Shown: one piece after another, positions 29,846 through 37,756 of the stretch
How positions within the stretch are numbered: position 1 is the first letter of the stretch
Layout of the letters: each line of letters starts with the position of its first letter
Origin: a virus
Strand: one strand, 5' to 3'
IMG/VR virus record: IMGVR_UViG_3300033153_001386
Span: 1-60,251 of that record
Length of the DNA stretch: 60,251 bases
Made by a program: the position numbers and the translations under genes
The notes under the pieces: model-generated
The model's input: the letters and a program-made list of their open reading frames with translations, nothing else
What the model was told of the DNA's origin: nothing
Database searches by the model: none

Positions 29846-30093
29846 GAAAATATATTGTTTTAGACCAAGTCAAGGAGGAGACCACTACTGACAGCGGTTT
29901 GCTTTTGAGCGGTGAAGACACCGACAAGTTGCGCTACGGTCGTGGCGTTGTTGTGGCATCGGGTACCGACGTTGAGGTCATCTCCTCTGGCGAGGAGCTA
30001 TACTACGACAAGCGGGCGAGCTACACCATGTTGATTGACGGCATCGCTCGCACCATCATTTCTGAGCGCGATGTTGTCGTTGTACTTCATTGA
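29833..30093 (+). CDS. groES: Co-chaperonin GroES-like protein
   Basis: The 86-residue product has the GroES layout: PIGKYIVLDQVKEETTTDSG (3-22), a mobile-loop segment with a hydrophobic LLL (24-26) in place of GroES IVL, then the LRYGRGVVVASG strand (36-47), EELYYDKRASY in place of the usual KVGD-V-F segment, and a closing IISERDVVVVL (75-85). It would cap the phage GroEL, as T4 gp31 caps host GroEL. Gene order (groEL first) is the reverse of bacterial groES-groEL. Its 3' end overlaps the convergent HTH gene by 38 nt. Confidence 0.88.
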   Translation: MRPIGKYIVLDQVKEETTTDSGLLLSGEDTDKLRYGRGVVVASGTDVEVISSGEELYYDKRASYTMLIDGIARTIISERDVVVVLH

Positions 30094-30478
30094 TTTCCAT
30101 CATCACGTTCCGGTACATCTTATCGGTAAATGACACGTCGCGTTTGAATACGGGATTGTTCTGGTCGTCTGTCGGGAACTCCTTGCCTTCTATCAGTGCG
30201 TATGCGTACCCTACTACTCTCTTGGCTTTGTAGGTCAGGTTGTATACGCCTAGGCGCGACTTTGATTGTACGGACACTTTCTCTACCCACCCGTTTTTCA
30301 CTAGGCGGTTGAAGCGGTCTTTGTCCCACGAGAAGACTTTATCGAACTCTTTGAACTTAGCCCGAGTGAAGTAGGGCTCATCATATAGGAAGATGAGCAT
30401 TTCTAGGTCGGGTTGGGTGATGCCGTATTTGGCGTTGATGAAGTAGCGCACTACGCGCCAGTACTTTAAATAGTTCAT
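30056..30478 (-). CDS. Winged-helix (MarR-like) DNA-binding protein
   Basis: The start at ATG 30478 gives 140 residues; the upstream extension to 30577 lies antisense to the histone-like gene and is rejected. YGITQPDLEMLIFLYDEPYF, then a recognition region (about 41-65, FKEFDKVFSWDKDRFNRLV) and a wing with GWVEKVSVQ, fit a winged helix of the MarR type. It is the only leftward gene in the rightward arm, is divergent from the histone-like gene, and probably controls early/late switching. The family is a reasonable but not certain match. Confidence 0.78.
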   Translation of the reverse strand: MNYLKYWRVVRYFINAKYGITQPDLEMLIFLYDEPYFTRAKFKEFDKVFSWDKDRFNRLVKNGWVEKVSVQSKSRLGVYNLTYKAKRVVGYAYALIEGKEFPTDDQNNPVFKRDVSFTDKMYRNVMMEINEVQRQHRAQK

Positions 30479-30506
30479 TGTAATTTGCTGCCACAAGATA
30501 TTCGAT

Positions 30507-31064
30507 ATGGCAGTCAAAGCAGTCAAACGCACAGTCACGAAGTCCAAGAAGGACGGCGTCAAAAAGAAAACGGTCACCTATAAGTCCAAGGCGGGCACGG
30601 CGACTCGGACCAAAAACAAGAGCAAGTCCGGTAAAGACAAGACCACCACGGTGTCCAATAAGAAGGGCAAGATGGTTGGTACGGCCAGCAAGGCTAAGGC
30701 AAAGCCAAACGGAATAGTCCGGAAAGACACCAAGGCAACTGCTAAAAGCAAAACGGTTGCTCTGGGCAAAGGCCGGACTGCAAGCACCAAAGGAACAAAG
30801 GGTCGAGCCTTCGTTGGAAAAGCCAAAGAGCGCACCGTCACTAGCGGTGGTTCGGGAGACACTTACTCCCGCACGGACAAGATTAAGTTTGGTCAAGGCG
30901 GCCTTCAAGGCAAGCGTAAGGACACTACACGCGGCACGACCAAACAAGTTGTTAGCCGTGGCAGCATGAAGAGCGGTATGGCCAAGGCTACCGGCGGAAC
31001 TAAAGTTGCCGGAATGCGGACGGGGACCAAGAAGGGTCGCGGCCCGATTAAACGCCGCAAGTGA
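30507..31064 (+). CDS. Histone H1-like basic protein
   Basis: The 185-residue product is extremely rich in Lys, Thr, Gly, Ala and Ser and contains almost no hydrophobic core (SKSGKDKTTTVSNKKGK, GTKKGRGPIKRRK). It looks like the C-terminal tail of histone H1 and other disordered DNA-condensing proteins. It probably binds DNA inside the capsid or host DNA early in infection. It is the first of a run of small basic proteins ahead of the appendage genes. Function is inferred from composition. Confidence 0.8.
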   Translation: MAVKAVKRTVTKSKKDGVKKKTVTYKSKAGTATRTKNKSKSGKDKTTTVSNKKGKMVGTASKAKAKPNGIVRKDTKATAKSKTVALGKGRTASTKGTKGRAFVGKAKERTVTSGGSGDTYSRTDKIKFGQGGLQGKRKDTTRGTTKQVVSRGSMKSGMAKATGGTKVAGMRTGTKKGRGPIKRRK

Positions 31065-31153
31065 CCCGCGAAGAGTTTTCATATCGGATGGTGTGCCTCG
31101 GCCTTGTCGGGGCCACCATCTGTATGATTATCCATAAGTTTACTAATGGCTAA
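31061..31153 (+). CDS. Small membrane peptide (30 aa)
   Basis: A GTG start overlaps the stop of the histone-like gene (GTGA). The 30 residues include one membrane segment, MVCLGLVGATICMII, and the frame overlaps the next ATG by 8 nt. An internal ATG at 31088 is possible. Support comes only from packing and hydrophobicity. Confidence 0.4.
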   Translation: MTREEFSYRMVCLGLVGATICMIIHKFTNG

Positions 31154-31292
31154 GAGCGGACGCACTAAGAAGAGCAACAAGATTTGCCCGGCGGGAATCG
31201 CTTGGGCGAAGAGAACGTTTGATGTTTACCCCAGCGCGTATGCCAACATGGCTGCGAGCAAGTACTGTAAAGACCCCAATTATGGCAAGTAA
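31146..31292 (+). CDS. Small basic protein (48 aa), KxCPAG...YPSAYANxxASKYC family
   Basis: The product has 48 residues, MAKSGRTKKSNKICPAGIAW followed by AKRTFDVYPSAYANMAASKY and CKDP. I recognise the 'VYPSAYAN-x-x-ASK-x-C' motif as a recurring small phage protein, found as a domain in larger proteins too; its function is not known to me. Two cysteines and many lysines suggest metal or nucleic-acid contact. It overlaps the next tiny gene. Confidence 0.65.
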   Translation: MAKSGRTKKSNKICPAGIAWAKRTFDVYPSAYANMAASKYCKDPNYGK

Positions 31293-31368
31293 AGGATATG
31301 GCAAGCCGTGTACGGTTAAGGTGAAGGCTAAGACTATGAAGCCCAAGCGTCCCAAGACTAAGAAGTAA
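31282..31368 (+). CDS. Tiny basic protein (28 aa)
   Basis: MASKGYGKPCTVKVKAKTMK and eight further basic residues. The ATG is inside the end of the preceding gene and the stop forms TAATG with the next gene. The tight coupling at both ends supports it as a real gene. Function unknown. Confidence 0.5.
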   Translation: MASKGYGKPCTVKVKAKTMKPKRPKTKK

Positions 31369-31601
31369 TGGGCGAGCTCAAGAAGTGGCGCGACGAGAAA
31401 TGGGTGCGCATCGGTTTAGATGGCAGCATCAAGGGCGAGTGCGGCACGAGCAAGAACAAGAAGAACCCGGACCGGTGTTTGCCTTTATCTAAGGCCAAGT
31501 CTTTGACTAAGGCTCAGCGTGCTGCTACGGCGCGGAAGAAGAAGCGTGGCAAAGGTCAGTTCGTTCCTAACACTCCTGCCGCAAGGGTTAGTCGTAAATA
31601 A
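31368..31601 (+). CDS. Small basic protein of the DUF5872 type (77 aa)
   Basis: The 77-residue product has LKKWRDEKWVRIGLDGSIKG (4-23), then CGTSKNKKNPDRCLPLSKA and a Lys/Arg-rich tail. This layout (W-V-R-I, CGTSK, NPDRCLP, AATARKKK) is that of DUF5872-like proteins common in marine phages. Role unknown; the basic charge suggests packing with DNA. The start overlaps the upstream stop by one base. Confidence 0.78.
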   Translation: MGELKKWRDEKWVRIGLDGSIKGECGTSKNKKNPDRCLPLSKAKSLTKAQRAATARKKKRGKGQFVPNTPAARVSRK

Positions 31602-31602
31602 T

Positions 31603-31610
31603 TATCTTTG
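31603..31610 (+). promoter_or_regulatory. Possible -7 promoter element
   Basis: TATCTTTG matches TAnnTTTG four bases before the ATG at 31614, but no TTG lies 20 nt upstream. The whole stretch ATTATCTTTGAGAATG recurs with one extra base at 52565-52581 before another start codon. Confidence 0.35.
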
Positions 31611-31613
31611 AGA

Positions 31614-31730
31614 ATGAATTTTCAAGAAAGAACCCAGTATCATAGGGAGCTACGAAAGTGGCGCCGGGATAGAATTAAGGCTAAAAAGAAGGGTGAGTCT
31701 ATTCCTACCAAGCCTGTTCGGCCTGAATGA
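31614..31730 (+). CDS. Tiny basic protein (38 aa)
   Basis: MNFQERTQYHRELRKWRRDR and a Lys/Pro-rich end. It is positioned behind a possible -7 element and ends in an ATGA overlap with the next small frame. No domain is recognised. Confidence 0.5.
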   Translation: MNFQERTQYHRELRKWRRDRIKAKKKGESIPTKPVRPE

Positions 31731-31867
31731 AACCCCTCCTTCAGTTTTTGAGTCGCAAGGGGGTTAAGCGTATTGCTCGTTGGGTCATTCCGTATCTTGT
31801 AAAAAAAATCAAGCGTAATGCCTATACCCGCAGGAACAAAATTTCACGGCGTCGCCCCAAGCGTTGA
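31727..31867 (+). CDS. Possible small basic protein (46 aa)
   Basis: MKPLLQFLSRKGVKRIARWV, then IPYLVKKIKR and an Arg-rich end: an amphipathic, strongly cationic peptide. ATGA coupling with the upstream gene supports it, but its last 50 nt overlap the appendage gene at 31818, so it may be shorter or not real. Confidence 0.4.
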   Translation: MKPLLQFLSRKGVKRIARWVIPYLVKKIKRNAYTRRNKISRRRPKR

Positions 31868-32447
31868 CACTGTCGACAGGGGCGGTGCTACCGTGCAGCC
31901 TTTGCGCGATGTGTATACTATCGAAGAGATTAGTTCTGCGGGGACTTCTGATGTGTACACTCTGGGCTCGAGTACTGACGGCGACAACGTAGACTTGAAC
32001 TTGAATGCTGTCAGCGGTGTAGACTCTACGGTCCAGCTAACGGCTGGTTCTGGCATTGGCCTTTCTCAGTCTGGAGGCAACAACGTCACCATTGACAATA
32101 CGCTAAACAACGTTGGCGGCGTAGCCATTCTAGAGCCGGAGTTTATGACTGTCGGTCCCGGCGGGTCATCTACTATTACTACGAGCAAGAACCTTGTGGA
32201 CTTGAATTGGGTTGGTGGTTCTGGCACCCACGACCTTACGTTACCTTCTGCTGCTGCCATCCCGTATCGTGTTTTGCGTATCGTCAACAACGGTACCGTT
32301 ACGGCACAGGACAAGGTCGACGTCTACGCTCCGGGTTCTGAGACCATTGACGGTCAGGCATCGTATAGGATTAACAAGGTGTACAATGGTATTGCTGTCT
32401 GGTCTGACGGCAACAACTGGATTGTCATCCAAGCAAAGAGCACGTAA
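31818..32447 (+). CDS. Virion appendage protein with shared N-terminal anchor
   Basis: The product has 209 residues. Residues 1-16 (MPIPAGTKFHGVAPSV) and the RDVYTIEEI segment (about 30-38) are almost the same as the start of the 430-residue protein at 35656, in protein and in DNA, so they probably form a common virion-attachment peptide. The rest is Gly/Ser/Thr/Asn-rich and beta-predicted, ending in a fibre-tip-like segment (NKVYNGIAVWSDGNNWIVIQ). A tail or head fibre is inferred. The stop overlaps the next ATG by one base. Confidence 0.8.
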   Translation: MPIPAGTKFHGVAPSVDTVDRGGATVQPLRDVYTIEEISSAGTSDVYTLGSSTDGDNVDLNLNAVSGVDSTVQLTAGSGIGLSQSGGNNVTIDNTLNNVGGVAILEPEFMTVGPGGSSTITTSKNLVDLNWVGGSGTHDLTLPSAAAIPYRVLRIVNNGTVTAQDKVDVYAPGSETIDGQASYRINKVYNGIAVWSDGNNWIVIQAKST

Positions 32448-32731
32448 TGAAGAAAGACATGCCCTGTAACAAGCCTCGCCGGTCTACGAGCAAGGGCAAG
32501 AAGAAGATGGTTAAGGCGTGCGCCAATGGCAAGGAAAAGATTATTCACTTTGGTGCAAAGGGTTACGGTCACAACTACAGTCCTGCGGCGCGTAAGAGTT
32601 TCAAGGCACGGCACAAGTGTGATACGGCCAACGACAAGTTGACGGCACGGTATTGGTCGTGCAAGAAGTTGTGGGCAGGCAAGGGGGGAAGTAAGAAGGC
32701 AAGCCCTAGCGGACGAAAGGGAAAGTATTAA
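32447..32731 (+). CDS. Small basic cysteine-containing protein (94 aa)
   Basis: The 94-residue product has the layout KKMVKACANGKEKIIHFGAK, GYGHNYSPAARKSFKARHKC and LTARYWSCKKLW. I recognise this as a small protein found in many marine phages next to structural genes; its function is unknown to me. Lysine-rich ends flank a cysteine-containing core that might bind zinc. Confidence 0.78.
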   Translation: MKKDMPCNKPRRSTSKGKKKMVKACANGKEKIIHFGAKGYGHNYSPAARKSFKARHKCDTANDKLTARYWSCKKLWAGKGGSKKASPSGRKGKY

Positions 32732-32741
32732 CTTAGTCGTC

Positions 32742-32888
32742 ATGAAAGGTTTAGGCGACAGCATCGAGAAGGTCACCAAAGCCACCGGCATTAAGAAGGT
32801 GGTTGATTCTGTGGCCAAGGCAACGGGTAAGGATTGCGGCTGCAACAAGCGTCGTGACACATTAAACCGAATGTTCCCATACGAATAA
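32742..32888 (+). CDS. Small protein (48 aa) with CGC motif
   Basis: MKGLGDSIEKVTKATGIKKV, then VDSVAKATGKDCGCNKRRDT and a short end. This 'IEKVTKATGIK...GKDCGC..R...LN..FPY' pattern is a recurring small protein in Bacteroidetes phages. The stop overlaps the next ATG by one base (TAATG). Function unknown. Confidence 0.65.
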   Translation: MKGLGDSIEKVTKATGIKKVVDSVAKATGKDCGCNKRRDTLNRMFPYE

Positions 32889-33355
32889 TGGCATATCAGA
32901 AACTACAAGTCGAACGGGCCCTTGCGGTCATCGCCAGCGACACCATCAACATCCCTAACGTTGCAGGCGCCAGCACTAGCGGAACTACTGACGGGGCGGC
33001 GGCCAACAAGCTTATTGACAGTGATGCTGATTTCACTAGCAACCTACTCAACTACATCGTGTACAACACTACTGACGGTAGTGTGGCTAAGGTTACGGCG
33101 GTTGACGATGATAATACCCTTACCCTCAGCGCCAACATTATGGCCTCGGCAGAGGATTACGTCATCTACGAGGACAACAATACGGGTTGCGTTCTGTACA
33201 ATGGTACAGGCGGTCCGGCTGACATTGAGGTAATGACTTCTGGTGGCGATGTAGTTACGTTTAGCGCGGTTGGTTCTGGGGCATTTATTCCTGTACAGGT
33301 CATTCGTTTGTTTGAGTCCGGCACGAGCGCAACCAACGTAATTGCTATGTGGTAA
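32888..33355 (+). CDS. Putative virion surface/decoration protein (155 aa)
   Basis: The product is 155 residues, beta-rich and acidic, with many Thr/Asn/Asp and almost no Lys in the core; it contains GSVAKVTAVDDDNTLTLSAN and ends FIPVQVIRLFESGTSATNVI. The C-terminal style is typical of phage head-decoration or head-fibre proteins. Position among appendage genes agrees. The assignment is by style only. Confidence 0.7.
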   Translation: MAYQKLQVERALAVIASDTINIPNVAGASTSGTTDGAAANKLIDSDADFTSNLLNYIVYNTTDGSVAKVTAVDDDNTLTLSANIMASAEDYVIYEDNNTGCVLYNGTGGPADIEVMTSGGDVVTFSAVGSGAFIPVQVIRLFESGTSATNVIAMW

Positions 33356-33356
33356 T

Positions 33357-33506
33357 ATGCCCATTCAGATAGCGATAAACAATGTTGTTAAAGGAGAAGA
33401 CGGTTCTTCTGGTTCAATTCCTCGTCCCAGCAATTTTTTGCTACAAGAGAACGGAGGTAGAATCCTTCTTCAAAACGGAATTGATTTCCTCCTAACAGAA
33501 GCATAG
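33357..33506 (+). CDS. Small appendage-associated peptide (49 aa)
   Basis: MPIQIAINNVVKGEDGSSGS, then IPRPSNFLLQENGGRILLQN and a short end. The 'LLQENG-x-x-LLQNG-x-x-LL' pattern is common in phage structural proteins. It fills the space between two structural genes with one base before the next ATG. Confidence 0.6.
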   Translation: MPIQIAINNVVKGEDGSSGSIPRPSNFLLQENGGRILLQNGIDFLLTEA

Positions 33507-33507
33507 T

Positions 33508-34170
33508 ATGGCAAACCAAAAAATTACAGAGTTAACCGCTCTTAGTTCCCCGTCTGCTACGGACGTATTAGCCATTGTTGACCTTGGCACAAACACCACC
33601 AAAAAAATCGAGGTTCAAAATCTCGTTAGCGGTGTAAGTGTTGCAAGCCAAGCTAACAACCGGCTTATTACAGCAACGTCTGTAAACGATGCTCTTGAGG
33701 GCGAGGCTCAGCTAACTTTTGATGGGACGTCTTTGATTTGCGGTGGCAATATCGAAGCCGATTCAATTACAGAAACCACTACAGGAACAGGTTCTGATGG
33801 GGGTTTTGGGCAAGGTGCTACACTAATTGAGTTGAGTGGAAGCGTAGTAATTGCTGGGTATTTGTATGCTAACACATCCACTGGTTGGTCTGGCACATCA
33901 GCCACTAGTCTTGGTCAAGTCAGCACTGGTTTGATTGCGATGGCTACTACGAGTGCTTCTGGAGACGGAATGGTTACTCGAGGCATTGTCAGCCTTGCTG
34001 TTGACCCGGGAGGAAGCATTGGAGATGTTGTCTATTTAGACACCACCTCCGGTCGGGCAACCACAACACCTGTATCGGCTTCGGGTAATGTGTCGCGGGT
34101 AATCGGCTACAAGGTTGCTCCCAAAATTATTTATTTGAACCCTTCTCAAGATTGGATTGAAATTAGTTAA
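33508..34170 (+). CDS. Virion appendage protein with shared C-terminal knob
   Basis: The product has 220 residues. The N-terminal MANQKITELTALSSPSATDV is the typical start of phage tail/head fibre proteins. The last ~90 residues (GIVSL..., GDVVYLDTTSGRATTTP, VIGYKVAPKIIYLNPSQDW) match the C-terminus of the 271-residue protein at 36941. It is probably a trimeric fibre with an exchangeable knob. Host contact is inferred. Confidence 0.8.
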   Translation: MANQKITELTALSSPSATDVLAIVDLGTNTTKKIEVQNLVSGVSVASQANNRLITATSVNDALEGEAQLTFDGTSLICGGNIEADSITETTTGTGSDGGFGQGATLIELSGSVVIAGYLYANTSTGWSGTSATSLGQVSTGLIAMATTSASGDGMVTRGIVSLAVDPGGSIGDVVYLDTTSGRATTTPVSASGNVSRVIGYKVAPKIIYLNPSQDWIEIS

Positions 34171-34173
34171 GGC

Positions 34174-35376
34174 ATGGCAAGCATATCCGGACAGAACACA
34201 AGCAGCATTGACCAAGTAGACGGGTTCTTTACTACTCAGGGTGGTGGAGCAACGGCTGCCCCTGTGGTAACTAATGGAACCCAATTAGGACAGGTGGGCG
34301 TATCGTGGTTTAATGCCGCTGTTACTCCTGATTTTTTTAGGTCGCCAACTACAACACACAAGTTTGTCAAGTTGGCTTCTGTCCATGACTACGGACAGTA
34401 TATCGGAATCAAGGCTAATGGCGAGCTGTGGTATTACGCCAACGTAAATACCTACGGTCAGGGGATGTTTACGACTTTGAATGCGTGGACTCAATACGGA
34501 ACCGACACTGATTGGACAGACGTGACAGGCGGTCAGATTACTTGGGGCTTCATTAAAGGTGGCGACTTTTACTTCATGGGCTACGGAGGGTGGAGGATGA
34601 GAGGCGATGGAGGCTCCGCTAGTCCAAACTCGCCTGAACTTATTAGTAGCGCGGAGACATGGGAGGCGGTATCTATGTCTAATCAGACTACTTGTATTAG
34701 GAACACTTCAGGAGAGATGTTCTTTGCTGGATACAATTACGATTACGGCACAGGTCAAGGAACTACATCAGGTCAAACGGCTACGTTCACCCAAGAGCAG
34801 AACGGACTTACGGGCGTGACCCATCACACGGCGGGATACCGTAGGTGCATTATGGTAAAAGGGGGTTCAATCTATACCACAGGCAACAATCAAAACAAGA
34901 TGGCCGGGCCGTTAGTTTCGACTAACGCTGACATTAACGGGCCAATCATTACATACTCTGGAACTGACATCACTCAGGTGGCCGCCTTTGGAGATGACGC
35001 GACCTTGGCAATCACCACGGGCAGCCAAATCAGATTCGCGGGTGCGGGCGGGCAATCCCCAAGACCTGACAACAGTACTGCTAATCAACAAGGAACCACT
35101 GGCCAATCAAACGAAGCGTTCTCAATCCTATCAGGTGCAGGAACGGGGTGGACTTTTATCGGTGGAGGCAAGACGTCTTCAGGTACTAATTATGGATTTG
35201 GCATACAAAACGGTCAAGCGAAAATTGGTGGCACATACTCCAATGGGCTCGGCGTTGTTATGGGCGAGGCTCAAACGAATCAATGGAAAACAATAGGGAG
35301 CACATCAAACTTTGTTGCGCTTAACATATCAGGTGCCAGCACTGATGAGATGCACTGCGCATTTAGCACATCATGA
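34174..35376 (+). CDS. Appendage protein with RCC1-like propeller repeats
   Basis: The 400-residue product has an N-terminal attachment segment (MASISGQNTSSIDQVDGFFT) and then repeats of the RCC1 style: W-x-x-V..., G-x-x-x-x-I-K-x-x-G-E-L-W-x-x-G-x-N, seen as FVKLASVHDYGQYIGIKANG, WGFIKGGDFYFMGYGG, TCIRNTSGEMFFAGYN and RRCIMVKGGSIYTTGNN. This suggests a seven-blade beta propeller as receptor-binding or glycan-binding head. RCC1-type propellers occur in other marine phage tail genes. It overlaps the next gene by 4 nt. Confidence 0.8.
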   Translation: MASISGQNTSSIDQVDGFFTTQGGGATAAPVVTNGTQLGQVGVSWFNAAVTPDFFRSPTTTHKFVKLASVHDYGQYIGIKANGELWYYANVNTYGQGMFTTLNAWTQYGTDTDWTDVTGGQITWGFIKGGDFYFMGYGGWRMRGDGGSASPNSPELISSAETWEAVSMSNQTTCIRNTSGEMFFAGYNYDYGTGQGTTSGQTATFTQEQNGLTGVTHHTAGYRRCIMVKGGSIYTTGNNQNKMAGPLVSTNADINGPIITYSGTDITQVAAFGDDATLAITTGSQIRFAGAGGQSPRPDNSTANQQGTTGQSNEAFSILSGAGTGWTFIGGGKTSSGTNYGFGIQNGQAKIGGTYSNGLGVVMGEAQTNQWKTIGSTSNFVALNISGASTDEMHCAFSTS

Positions 35377-35618
35377 GAGTAGAGGTATTTACAGACACAG
35401 ATTTCGAGCAGGGGTGGACAGACGCCGCCGTTCCTAACATGTCATTTAACTATGACCAACCATCTATAGAAGAGTGCGAATACAGTGATGGCGCTTATTG
35501 GGCTACTTACGAGCCCATGGTTCTTACTGAAAGCCACACCTTTACATACTTAACACCTACAGGCAGGGAAACTGTATCCGTACCACCGGGTACTTATGGA
35601 CTTAAGCCTAATGCCTGA
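35373..35618 (+). CDS. Hypothetical small protein (81 aa) downstream of propeller gene
   Basis: The 81-residue acidic, aromatic-rich protein (MRVEVFTDTDFEQGWTDAAV onward) ends ETVSVPPGTYGLKPNA. ATGA coupling to the propeller gene suggests a chaperone or co-assembled partner for it. No domain is recognised. Confidence 0.7.
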   Translation: MRVEVFTDTDFEQGWTDAAVPNMSFNYDQPSIEECEYSDGAYWATYEPMVLTESHTFTYLTPTGRETVSVPPGTYGLKPNA

Positions 35619-35655
35619 GATAGCTAAGTTTAGAAACGAATCAGAAGAATAAGAC

Positions 35656-36948
35656 ATGCCTATACCTCCCGGAACAAAATTTCACGGCGTCGCTCCCGAT
35701 GTCGAGACAGAAAACAAGGGGTCTGCGAGCCGCAATGCTAACCGTGACGTCTACACCATTGAGGAGTTTGGCGGCGGCGGCGGCGGCGGAATCTTTGAGA
35801 CAGACATTCTCTACAACCTTACCAACGGACACACGTTTGGCCGCCTATCTGGCAACGGCACGTACGCTGTTGGAGATAGCGGGGTCACTGTCGTTGATTT
35901 CATTCGTGACGTTCTCATTATGCAGAGCGCTACGTTCAGCGCGACCCCAATCCCTGCGTGGCAGTATAACCTTACGAGTGTTGACATCAACGTTCAGTGG
36001 CAATATACCGGCGGTGACAATGCGACATTGGTTCGGCGCGTCAACGGAGGTGCTATCGAAGAGTTGCAGACAGGCATCGCTCCCGGCAGTGGGACGTTTT
36101 TGGATGAGACGCTTCCTACGTTCCCTGAGTTCGCTATCAACTACGTCTACTACTACCTCAACATCTTTGATGCCGAGGGCAATCAGCTCCTTCAGGACGT
36201 AGCTATTGCTACTCAGCAAGCGTATATGGTTCCTGCTGTCACGACAAGTGTTGAAGCCGACAACGACGGTCGCTCTCCTGACGAGACTGGACTTATCCGA
36301 GAGTGGGGTAATGACGCTAGTAGTATCGAAGGTGTAGCCACGAAGATGTCTACCTACGTTCCTATGACGGAGGTTCGCATGTATCGCGGTGCTACTGAGC
36401 TTGCTTCAGTGACTGTTGTTGGTGACCCTGCCAGCGAAACTCTAAACGTTAATGGAGACACTCCTGCTAGTCCTACTACTGACTTTACGTATACGACGCA
36501 GGTTTCGGATACGCAGAGCGACAACGATGGCGACATCTATGCCAACATCAGTTCTGACCAGACGGTAAGCATGCGTCCTCCAATGATGTTTATCGCAAGC
36601 TCTCTGGATGGTTCTGGCGCTACTCCCGGTCAGGCTTTGTACGACTCTTACGCTTCTGCTTCGGACGGTTACTTCCGTCTTTTCTCTGGTGAGTTTGCCG
36701 ACACGTTCTCTACTGTAGCCACTATGGCTGACGTAGCTAACTACGCTTGGATTATTTACGATGACTCCCTTGGGGCTCCCGAGCTTCGTCAGGGCGGCCC
36801 TACAGGTCCTATCGTCAACTTTGACGACTATGGTACCGAGACTATCACTAACGACTTTGGCGTAAGCGTAACTGTTCGCTTGCTCCGCTCACCCTTCACT
36901 GGTCCTTTCTCTACAGGCACCAACTTCTACATTTCATCTAATGGCTGA
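35656..36948 (+). CDS. Virion appendage protein with shared N-terminal anchor (430 aa)
   Basis: Residues 1-38 repeat the anchor of the protein at 31818 (MPIPPGTKFHGVAPDV..., DVYTIEEF). A glycine run (about 39-46) acts as a hinge before the remaining ~380 beta-rich residues, which include Ig-like segments. The end (GPFSTGTNFYISSNG) overlaps the next gene by 8 nt. It is probably a fibre or baseplate-like protein whose distal part was exchanged while the anchor was kept. Confidence 0.8.
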   Translation: MPIPPGTKFHGVAPDVETENKGSASRNANRDVYTIEEFGGGGGGGIFETDILYNLTNGHTFGRLSGNGTYAVGDSGVTVVDFIRDVLIMQSATFSATPIPAWQYNLTSVDINVQWQYTGGDNATLVRRVNGGAIEELQTGIAPGSGTFLDETLPTFPEFAINYVYYYLNIFDAEGNQLLQDVAIATQQAYMVPAVTTSVEADNDGRSPDETGLIREWGNDASSIEGVATKMSTYVPMTEVRMYRGATELASVTVVGDPASETLNVNGDTPASPTTDFTYTTQVSDTQSDNDGDIYANISSDQTVSMRPPMMFIASSLDGSGATPGQALYDSYASASDGYFRLFSGEFADTFSTVATMADVANYAWIIYDDSLGAPELRQGGPTGPIVNFDDYGTETITNDFGVSVTVRLLRSPFTGPFSTGTNFYISSNG

Positions 36949-37756
36949 ATTTCCCGACCTACTAATCAACCCGAACCCTGACGCCCCTACTCTGGACGCT
37001 TCGGGAAACCAAGTCCGTGGAATCAACATCTTTGAGACTACGGCAGAGCGGGACGTACTGAACGCTACGGTTCGTATCCCGGGGGCCTTGGCTATCATCA
37101 AGGGTTCTGACGAGCTGTACCAGTATACTGCCGACACCGTTGACGATACTGCTTGGCAAGACGCAGGCAACTGGTTGGGCGTTGGTTCTGCTGGCGGTTC
37201 TGGTGTACAGAATCTAAACAACCTAAACGGCAATGTCACTCTCATTGCGGGAGATGGCATTGAGATTGATGTGATTACCGGGAACAACGAGATTGAGATT
37301 ACCTCCACTGGAGGAGGGGGAGGGAGCACTGATGGAGAAGACATTTCTTTTATCGTTCGCGACGCTCCATACACGAGTGACTATGACCACGAGGGCACTG
37401 TATTCAACTTTGGTCTCATTGGCACCCTAAGCTTTCGTGTTTATCGGTGGAGTGGAGCTTCATGGATTGCAGCGGACAACACGGGAGTTTCTAATGCTAC
37501 TGGTTTATTGGCACTTGGATTGAATAGTGACGCCTTCGTTTTAGAAAAAGGGATAGTGTCTTTGACTTTTGCTCCTCCTTTTACTGCGGGTGATGTTTTG
37601 TATCTCGGCAGCGGAGGCGCCCCATCCATCACTAATGACATCAGCACATTGACTTCGGGTGAAATCGTTCGGGTTGTTGGTGTCTATCTAGGTCAGTCTG
37701 GTAGCGTTTACAAAACCTACTTCAACCCAAGTCCGGATTGGATTGAGATTGCATAA
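36941..37756 (+). CDS. Virion appendage protein with shared C-terminal knob (271 aa)
   Basis: The product starts MAEFPDLLINPNPDAPTLDA and has an SGGGGG-type hinge near 125-130. Its C-terminal ~140 residues (about 132-271) match the knob of the protein at 33508 (GDVLYLGSGGAPS, VVGVYLGQSG, TYFNPSPDWIEI). Fibre protein by architecture. The stop overlaps the next ATG by one base. Confidence 0.8.
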   Translation: MAEFPDLLINPNPDAPTLDASGNQVRGINIFETTAERDVLNATVRIPGALAIIKGSDELYQYTADTVDDTAWQDAGNWLGVGSAGGSGVQNLNNLNGNVTLIAGDGIEIDVITGNNEIEITSTGGGGGSTDGEDISFIVRDAPYTSDYDHEGTVFNFGLIGTLSFRVYRWSGASWIAADNTGVSNATGLLALGLNSDAFVLEKGIVSLTFAPPFTAGDVLYLGSGGAPSITNDISTLTSGEIVRVVGVYLGQSGSVYKTYFNPSPDWIEIA

